Assembly (NCBI RefSeq): GCF_008932245.1
Contig: NZ_CP034910.1
Span: forward strand, 1,426,001-1,490,000
DNA from: Sinorhizobium alkalisoli
Lineage (GTDB): Bacteria; Pseudomonadota; Alphaproteobacteria; Rhizobiales; Rhizobiaceae
DNA: 64,000 nt
Reading direction: 5' to 3'
Of the stretch, positions 58,533-64,000 are shown piece after piece (the first letter of the stretch is position 1; the number at the start of each line of letters is the position of its first letter). The notes beneath the pieces were generated by a model. That model did no database searches. It saw only the letters and a list, made by a program, of their open reading frames with translations, and had not been told where the DNA came from. The position numbers and the translations under genes were made by a program.

Positions 58533-61058
58533 CTACCCGATCAGCCGCGGGAAACCGTGCACGAGCCCAAGCCCGAGCAGCGACTGCGCCACGGCGTAGT
58601 GATACAACAGCATGTAGTTGTCGAATGTCACGCGGCGCACGCCGTCGAGCTTGCCTGTGAGGTATCGCGCGAGCGTATACAACCCCAGTATTGCAAGCGC
58701 GAAGGCAAGCTGGCCGAAGAGCACCACGCCGAGATAGACCATGGCGCCGTAGGCGTTGTCGCCGGGGCTGAGGCCGGTCATCAGATGGCCTGAAAGTTCG
58801 AGCGCAAGCGCGCCGATCAGAGAGGCGAGCGATAGCAGCAGAGCCGCCGTCATGGCGAATGGTGACGTGGCGAGTTTCCCGAGTCTGCGGCTGATGATCC
58901 AGATGAGGGCCGAACCGGAGAGCAACAGCGTCGCGGTTGAAGCCGGCCAGAGGCCGGGCGGCGGCGCCGGAGATCCGGCCGGCGCCCAGACTTCGGGCGA
59001 CACGAGCCAGAGAAACAGATAGGAGAAGACGTAGGCGAAGTAGAGGGAGCCGGCAACGATCATCAGTACCACCATCGCCCACCAGGAATGCGAGGCCGGA
59101 CCGGTCATGTAGGTGGGCAGGCGAACGCCCTTGGCTATGTCGATCGTGCCCTTGGATGGACCGGGATCAAGGCCCCAGGTCCAGATGAGCACGAAGGCTA
59201 TGGCAAGCACGCCGCAGACTGCGGCGACGGTCACGATCTTGACCGTCAGCAGCAGGAAGAAGGCCGCCGTAAAGACCGCTGCGAGGAAAGGCGGCCAGCC
59301 GGGACCCGGCATCTGGATGATGTATTGCGGTCGGGCGTGGATCGGCGAGGTGACAATGGTTTCTCGCCCGCCCGTTGGGGCGTTGGGAAGATAGTGATGG
59401 CCGTCCCGCACCTCCCGGGGAAGGGTCGGCCTGTCCCACAGCGGTTCGCGGCTGGTGATGTGCGGAATGCTGCGGGTGGAATAGACGTCGTTCGGCAGCC
59501 ATTCGAGCGTGCCCGCTCCCCATGGATTCTCGACCTCGGCATTGCCGGCTCGGAACTTCGCGACGAGGTCGACCAGGAACACCAGCACGCCGGCGCCGAG
59601 CACGAAGGCCCCGACGGTGGAAATGGTGTTCAGCAGGTTCCAGCCCATGTCGCCGGGGTAGGTCCAGACGCGCCGGGGCATGCCTTTGAGCCCCGTCAGG
59701 TGCATTGGCAGGAACGCCACGTTGAAGCCGATGAACATCAGCCAGAAAACCCAGCGGCCGAGCCGCTCCGAAAGCGGGCGCCTGCTGAAGAGTGGTATCC
59801 AGTAGTAGAACGCCGCAAACAGCGGGAACACGAAGCCACCGATCAGCACGTAGTGGAAATGCGCGACGACGAAATAGGTATCGTGCACCTGATAGTCGAA
59901 GGGCACCATGGCCACCATCACGCCGGTGAGACCGCCGAGCGTGAAGATGAAGAGGAATCCCAGGATGAACAGCGACGGGGTCGTCATGCGAAATCGTTCT
60001 CGCCCGGCGGCGATGGTGGCGATCCAGGCGAAGACCTGAATGCCGGACGGTACGGCGACGGCCATGCTGGCGGCCGAAAAGAAGGCAAGGCTGAGTGCCG
60101 GTATGCCCGTCGTGAACATGTGGTGCACCCAAAGCCCGAAGCTGAAAAAGCCGGTCGCGATCAGCGCCACCACGATCAGGTGGTAGCCGACGAGCGGCGT
60201 ACGGGCCATGGTCGGCACGATCATAGAGACGAGACCTGCGGCCGGCAGGAAGATGATGTAGACCTCCGGATGGCCGAAGAACCAGAAGAGATGCTGCCAG
60301 AGCAGCGGATCGCCTCCGAGTGCGGCCGTGAAGAACGGCCAGCCGAACGCCCTCTCTATTTCGAGCATCATCGTCGCCAGGATGACCGCGGGAAAAGCGA
60401 ACATGATCATGCTGGCGAAGATCAACATGGTCCAGGCGAAGATCGGCATCTGTGCGAGCGACATGCCCGGAGGGCGGGTCCGGAGCGTCCCGACGACGAT
60501 CTCGATCGCGCCGGCGATGGCCGAGATCTCGATGAAACCGATGCCAAGCAGCCAGAAGTCGGCATTATCGCCCGGTGAAAACTCCATCAGCGTCAGCGGC
60601 GGATACATGAACCAGCCGCCCTTGGGCGAAAGATCGTAGAAAATCGTCGAGAAGAAGACCAGCCCGCCAACCACATAGGCCCAGATGGCGAAGGCGCTGA
60701 GTCGGGGAAAAGGCAGGTCGCGGGCGGCGAGCATCTGCGGCAGCAGCATGACCCCAAGCGCCTCGACGGCCGGCACCGCGAAGAGGAACATCATCGTCGT
60801 GCCGTGAACGGTGAACATCTGATTATAGAGGTCCTGATCGATCAGGCGACTGTCGCCGACGGCCAGCTGCGCCCGCATGATGAGCGCCAGCACGCCCGCC
60901 ATCAGGAAAAAGAGAAAGGCGACGCCGATATAGAGCAGCCCGATCACCGTATTGTTGACGGCGGTGACCAGTCGCCATCCCCGTGGCGTCGCCCAGATGC
61001 GTTCCAGTTCTCTGACCTCGCCTTCGGGGCGCGGATCGGGATTGGGCAGTTCCATCAT
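58533..61058 (-). CDS. ctaD: Cytochrome c oxidase subunits I and III, fused (haem-copper oxidase)
   Basis: An 841-residue fusion. The first ~560 residues are CoxA with 12 helices. Landmarks: low-spin haem His in FTVHGTTMMFLFAVPAVEAL; CuB ligand and cross-linked Tyr in WFFGHPEVYIIFLPAAG near 260; CuB His pair WVHHMFTTG near 310; haem a3/a ligands VAHFHYVLIGG near 397. The Glu of HPEVY places it in A1-type oxidases. Residues about 600-841 are a CoxC-like domain (HSWWAMVVLMIVAGSLYFAY). The D-channel Asp is conserved but the Asn seven positions on is Ser. It reduces O2 with electrons from CoxB. The start overlaps the antiporter stop. Confidence 0.93.
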   Translation of the reverse strand: MMELPNPDPRPEGEVRELERIWATPRGWRLVTAVNNTVIGLLYIGVAFLFFLMAGVLALIMRAQLAVGDSRLIDQDLYNQMFTVHGTTMMFLFAVPAVEALGVMLLPQMLAARDLPFPRLSAFAIWAYVVGGLVFFSTIFYDLSPKGGWFMYPPLTLMEFSPGDNADFWLLGIGFIEISAIAGAIEIVVGTLRTRPPGMSLAQMPIFAWTMLIFASMIMFAFPAVILATMMLEIERAFGWPFFTAALGGDPLLWQHLFWFFGHPEVYIIFLPAAGLVSMIVPTMARTPLVGYHLIVVALIATGFFSFGLWVHHMFTTGIPALSLAFFSAASMAVAVPSGIQVFAWIATIAAGRERFRMTTPSLFILGFLFIFTLGGLTGVMVAMVPFDYQVHDTYFVVAHFHYVLIGGFVFPLFAAFYYWIPLFSRRPLSERLGRWVFWLMFIGFNVAFLPMHLTGLKGMPRRVWTYPGDMGWNLLNTISTVGAFVLGAGVLVFLVDLVAKFRAGNAEVENPWGAGTLEWLPNDVYSTRSIPHITSREPLWDRPTLPREVRDGHHYLPNAPTGGRETIVTSPIHARPQYIIQMPGPGWPPFLAAVFTAAFFLLLTVKIVTVAAVCGVLAIAFVLIWTWGLDPGPSKGTIDIAKGVRLPTYMTGPASHSWWAMVVLMIVAGSLYFAYVFSYLFLWLVSPEVWAPAGSPAPPPGLWPASTATLLLSGSALIWIISRRLGKLATSPFAMTAALLLSLASLIGALALELSGHLMTGLSPGDNAYGAMVYLGVVLFGQLAFALAILGLYTLARYLTGKLDGVRRVTFDNYMLLYHYAVAQSLLGLGLVHGFPRLIG

Positions 61059-62125
61059 CCACCTCCTCCACCAGCGTCGCGCAGGAAGTAGAGTATGACC
61101 AGTCCGGAAAGGTATACCGTCAGGACGGCGAAGGCATCGTAGCCCATCTTGAAAATTGTCCGGTCTCGCCGCTCGACCAAGCCGATGAGAAAGGTCGCCG
61201 TGACGGTGATGGCGATCAGCGCCGCAAAGGTCTCGAAGCGGCCGACGCTGTTCATGACCGCATCGGCCCCTCCGGTAAGATCGATGAGGAATAGAAAGAA
61301 AATGTCGAACAGATTCGTGCCGAAAATATCCGACATCGCCATGGTGTAGAGCCCGGCCCGCGCAGCGGCGAACACCGTGCTCGCTTCCGGAAGAGAGGTT
61401 GCGATCGCGACGAGTACAGCCCCGACGAAGCTCTGGCCGAGGCCGGTTTCCTCAGCGATCGCCTCCGCCGTGCGCGACAGCAGATAACCAGCGGCAATGA
61501 TGACGGCTCCTGTGGCGGCCGCGGCCCAGCCAGCCGCGCTGAGGGACTCATCACTCTCTTTCGCCTCCTCGCGCGCTTTTGATTGTTCGCGCTCCTGCGT
61601 CACATCTTCGTCATTGGCGACCCACGCCTTGCGGTGCTGTGCACGCGAGAGGGCCCACAGGCCGAGGCCGGTAACAGCGGCCAAGAGCCACATCCAAAGA
61701 CCGGTGAAGAGCACCGGCACGTCACCGACCACGATCGAGGCAGCGACGATCGACAAAAGCAGAATCTTGAAACAGCCCTGGAGCATCACGACCGGATCGG
61801 GGACGACGGAGGTCAGCGCCCGTTTGCCGATCAGCATGTCGGCAAGCGCAAGGATCGCCACCTGCATCGCGATGCCGCCGAGCATGCTGTTGACCGCGAG
61901 GCTCGCGTTTCCGGCCAGCGACGAACTCACCGCCACCGCCAGCTCCGGCAGGGAGGTGATCCCGCCGAGAAGCACGACGCCGACGAATGCCTGTCCGACG
62001 CCTGTCCTGACGCTGATGATGTTGGCGTAACGCGTGATGCGGACGCCCGCCATCCAGACAGTCGCAGCCGCTCCGGCGAAAATCGCGAGGTTCAGCCACA
62101 GTCCGAGGGCTGTGAAATCAAGCAT
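61055..62125 (-). CDS. Sodium/calcium exchanger family (CaCA) antiporter
   Basis: A 356-residue inner-membrane protein with two inverted repeats. Alpha-1: GGITSLPELAVAVSSSLAGN and NSMLGGIAMQ. Alpha-2: AIATSLPEASTVFAAARAG and SDIFGTNLFD. An acidic cytosolic loop (about 175-200, EDVTQEREQSKAREEAKESD) separates them. It would exchange Ca2+ or another cation for H+ or Na+. It sits between coxB (6 bp upstream) and coxA; its last codons, a run of glycines, encode the ribosome site for coxA. Its presence inside the oxidase operon is unusual. Confidence 0.9.
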   Translation of the reverse strand: MLDFTALGLWLNLAIFAGAAATVWMAGVRITRYANIISVRTGVGQAFVGVVLLGGITSLPELAVAVSSSLAGNASLAVNSMLGGIAMQVAILALADMLIGKRALTSVVPDPVVMLQGCFKILLLSIVAASIVVGDVPVLFTGLWMWLLAAVTGLGLWALSRAQHRKAWVANDEDVTQEREQSKAREEAKESDESLSAAGWAAAATGAVIIAAGYLLSRTAEAIAEETGLGQSFVGAVLVAIATSLPEASTVFAAARAGLYTMAMSDIFGTNLFDIFFLFLIDLTGGADAVMNSVGRFETFAALIAITVTATFLIGLVERRDRTIFKMGYDAFAVLTVYLSGLVILYFLRDAGGGGG

Positions 62126-62131
62126 CGGTCG

Positions 62132-63118
62132 TCACCTCAACTGATCCAGATAGAGTGCAAGCTGATCGAGCTCGCTCTCGGTGAAAATTTCGAAGGAAGG
62201 CATGAGGTTTTCGGGCTTCACATGTTGACTGTCCCGGATCCAACGGGCGAAGGCTGCCGGGTCGTTTTCGAGGGTGGCCGCGGCGAGCGAGTGCCTGCTG
62301 CCGACATGCGTCAGATCTGGGCCGATCGTCCCCTGCGCCACGGACCCCCGTACCCTGTGGCATGCGACGCAGCCGGAAGACTGGAACAGCGCCTGTCCGG
62401 TCACCGCCTCGGCGCTGGTGGGCGGCAGAGCATCGGCAGCTTCGCGCTCGAGCCAGGCGGCGAACTCGACTTCCGGTAACGCGACGACGAAAAATGCCAT
62501 GAGGGCATGCGGGCCGCCGCAATACTCGGCGCACTGCCCACGACTGATCCCGGTCTCCGTCACATGAAGCGTCATCCGGTTGGTGCGGCCCGGAATCATG
62601 TCGAGCTTGCCGGCAAGTTTCGGCACCCAGAAGCTGTGGATCACGTCCGCCGACGTAAGTTCGATCTCCACCTGCCGTCCAACGGGCAGCCGGATTTCGT
62701 TGGCGCTCTCGATCCGTCGACCGTCTTCGTCGATATAAGTCACCCGCCACCACCAGCGCTCTCCCACGACTTCGACGCGCAGCCGGCCGTCCGTGTCCAT
62801 AGCCGGCGCGTTCGATCCCATCAGGTAGAAGCCGTAGCTCAACAGAACACTGAGGGAGAGAAACGGAAAGATAATGCCGCCTCCGATCACCAGCCGTTCT
62901 CCGGATAATCGAGCACGCAGGGCATCGCCGCCAAACAATGCCGCAGCCGCGATCGCACAGACCCCCACCAGCACGGCGGCAGAGAACAGTATCAGCACCC
63001 AGCCGAGGACATTGATCCGCTCCGCCTCGGTACCAGCCGGTTCGAGGGCCGACTGAACGCCGGCGCAGCCATGCAAAGCGAGGAGAGCAAGCGGCGTGAT
63101 CGATCTGACGGGGTTCAT
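62132..63118 (-). CDS. ctaC: Cytochrome c oxidase subunit II with C-terminal cytochrome c domain
   Basis: A 328-residue oxidase subunit. Its N terminus has a lipoprotein-like signal, LALLALHGCAG. Two helices (NVLGWVLILFSAAVLVGVCA; IFPFLSLSVLLSYGFYLMG) precede the CuA cupredoxin domain: His in DVIHSFWVPKLAGKLD, then GQCAEYCGGPHALMAFFV with two Cys, Glu, His and Met. A c-type haem is bound at SGCVACHRVRG near 240, making it a caa3-like subunit. It receives electrons from soluble or membrane cytochrome c. It overlaps the upstream cytochrome gene by ATGA. Confidence 0.93.
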   Translation of the reverse strand: MNPVRSITPLALLALHGCAGVQSALEPAGTEAERINVLGWVLILFSAAVLVGVCAIAAAALFGGDALRARLSGERLVIGGGIIFPFLSLSVLLSYGFYLMGSNAPAMDTDGRLRVEVVGERWWWRVTYIDEDGRRIESANEIRLPVGRQVEIELTSADVIHSFWVPKLAGKLDMIPGRTNRMTLHVTETGISRGQCAEYCGGPHALMAFFVVALPEVEFAAWLEREAADALPPTSAEAVTGQALFQSSGCVACHRVRGSVAQGTIGPDLTHVGSRHSLAAATLENDPAAFARWIRDSQHVKPENLMPSFEIFTESELDQLALYLDQLR

Positions 63119-64000
63119 TGATGCGCCTCCGCCATTGGGCTTGGAGACGCCAACCCATGAGGTTGCGAGGCAAGATAGGCGGCAACATCTTCGATCTGTG
63201 CCGGCTCGAGGGCCCCGGCGACGACGGCCATGATCCGCCCATAGGCCGATCCCCTGCGTCCGCCCTGCCGCCAGAGGTGCAATTGTGTCTTGATATAGTC
63301 AGCATGTTGGCCGGCGATCAATGGGAATTGGGACGACTGCCGCCCCGCGTGACAACTCATGCATGCGGGTACCTGCTGCTCAGGAATGCCGCGAAGCGCG
63401 ATGGATTGGCCGCGCCGAAGCTGCTCCACGTCCGGTGCGGCCCGCTCCGCCTCCGCGGCCGGGCGCAGGGCCGAGTAGTAGGACGCCAGCCTCTGTCGTT
63501 CTCGCTCGTCCAGGAGATCGGCTACGGGTTCCATTGCGCCGCTCGGACGCATCTGCTCGGCATATTCCCGAAGGCTGCGCAACAGATAGGCTTCGGTTTG
63601 CCCCGCAAGCCGCGGCACGCGGTCGCCGTTCGTACCGTTGCTCCCACTTTCATGGCAGCGCGCACATTGTGTCAGCGCTCTCCCGCTCGCCAGCTGTCCA
63701 CGCGTATCACCAACACCGCCGCGGGTGAGGCCGGAAAGCTCTCTATAGTCGTCTGTCGCATCTGGAAGGCGGGCGAGGAACGCCGTCACGGCCCAGACTT
63801 CGTCGTCTCGTTGCGAGCTCGGCCAGGCGGGCATGCCGGTATATTTCATTCCATGTTTGACGATCCAGAAAATTTCCTCGGGAGGGCGTCGCTCACCGAT
63901 GGTCCTCAGATCAGGAGGCGGAGGCAGCATCCCTCTGACGATCGGATCTATTTCTTCGCCCGGCCGGCTGTGGCAGGGTGCGCAGCCGCCCTCATAATGG
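63115..64000 (-). CDS. Multihaem c-type cytochrome, partial (5' end outside window)
   Basis: At least 294 residues; the frame continues across the window edge with GGCAPCHSRPGE. Three CxxCH sites are visible: CAPCH at the edge, CARCH about 95 residues on, and CMSCH about 200 on, so it is at least tri-haem with c4-like paired domains. The order matches a cytochrome that feeds the terminal oxidase encoded directly downstream (4-bp overlap with coxB). An ATG at 63930 lies after the first haem site and is not the start. Confidence 0.85.
   Translation of the reverse strand, partial: HYEGGCAPCHSRPGEEIDPIVRGMLPPPPDLRTIGERRPPEEIFWIVKHGMKYTGMPAWPSSQRDDEVWAVTAFLARLPDATDDYRELSGLTRGGVGDTRGQLASGRALTQCARCHESGSNGTNGDRVPRLAGQTEAYLLRSLREYAEQMRPSGAMEPVADLLDERERQRLASYYSALRPAAEAERAAPDVEQLRRGQSIALRGIPEQQVPACMSCHAGRQSSQFPLIAGQHADYIKTQLHLWRQGGRRGSAYGRIMAVVAGALEPAQIEDVAAYLASQPHGLASPSPMAEAHQ

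Noticed and set aside
59088..60578. Open plus-strand frame of 496 codons
   Set aside because: Antisense to the CoxA part of the oxidase gene; His/Glu/Arg-rich shadow without conserved features.
1..64000. CRISPR arrays, tRNA or rRNA genes
   Set aside because: No regularly spaced direct repeats, no tRNA-like TTCGA-containing cloverleaf and no conserved rRNA segment was seen.

Overview
The window looks like part of a rhizobial genome, most likely Sinorhizobium/Ensifer. This is an inference from GC-rich coding with alphaproteobacterial codon use, an Irr-type iron control element upstream of bacterioferritin, sigma-EcfG-type promoters, two copies of a rhizobial-style intergenic repeat, and ExoY/ExoF/ExoP-like polysaccharide genes beside many sugar-acid catabolic and TRAP/ABC uptake genes. 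That gene content would suit a large secondary replicon, but no replication gene, rRNA, tRNA or CRISPR array is visible.

Left part (0.3-14 kb): small catabolic units. A HAD phosphatase-like enzyme and a DadA-type FAD oxidoreductase precede a LysR regulator that is divergent from a glutathione transferase plus PNPOx-like gene pair. A minus-strand run then encodes two aldehyde dehydrogenases flanking a tartrate-dehydrogenase-like enzyme. Bacterioferritin with its iron operator, an argE-ghrA-cupin operon and a double GNAT acetyltransferase follow.

Sugar-acid island (13.9-28.5 kb): an L-idonate/gluconate-type pathway (lactonase, idonate dehydrogenase, 2-hydroxyacid dehydrogenase, SDR ketogluconate reductase, gluconokinase, a beta-hydroxyacid dehydrogenase), a TRAP transporter, a ribose-type ABC transporter and two LacI regulators. 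One 16-bp palindrome, ATGTTATCGATAACAT, or close variants of it, occurs at the start of each transcription unit, which suggests one regulon.

Surface-polysaccharide island (28.7-45.6 kb): a Wzc/ExoP-type co-polymerase kinase, an ExoY-like initiating transferase, an ExoF-like export protein, four glycosyltransferases (two of them inverted paralogues), Crp- and LuxR-type regulators (the latter with a degenerate receiver), and GDP-mannose synthesis by a phosphomannomutase and a fused guanylyltransferase-epimerase/isomerase. No flippase or polymerase is present in the window. A strong terminator closes the island.

Mobile insertion (about 45.7-48.46 kb): a three-gene large-serine-recombinase cassette, next to a 3'-truncated stress gene.

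Stress and respiration island (48.5-64 kb): small envelope and stress proteins (PRC-barrel, DUF3309, DUF1328, ferritin-like, DUF1003), a Tat-exported molybdenum hydroxylase with a tri-haem cytochrome c, and a terminal oxidase operon (multihaem cytochrome c, CoxB with cytochrome domain, a Na/Ca-type antiporter, fused CoxA-CoxC). Six GGAAC-N16/17-(C/G)GTT elements sit before genes here, so much of the island is probably under general stress response control.
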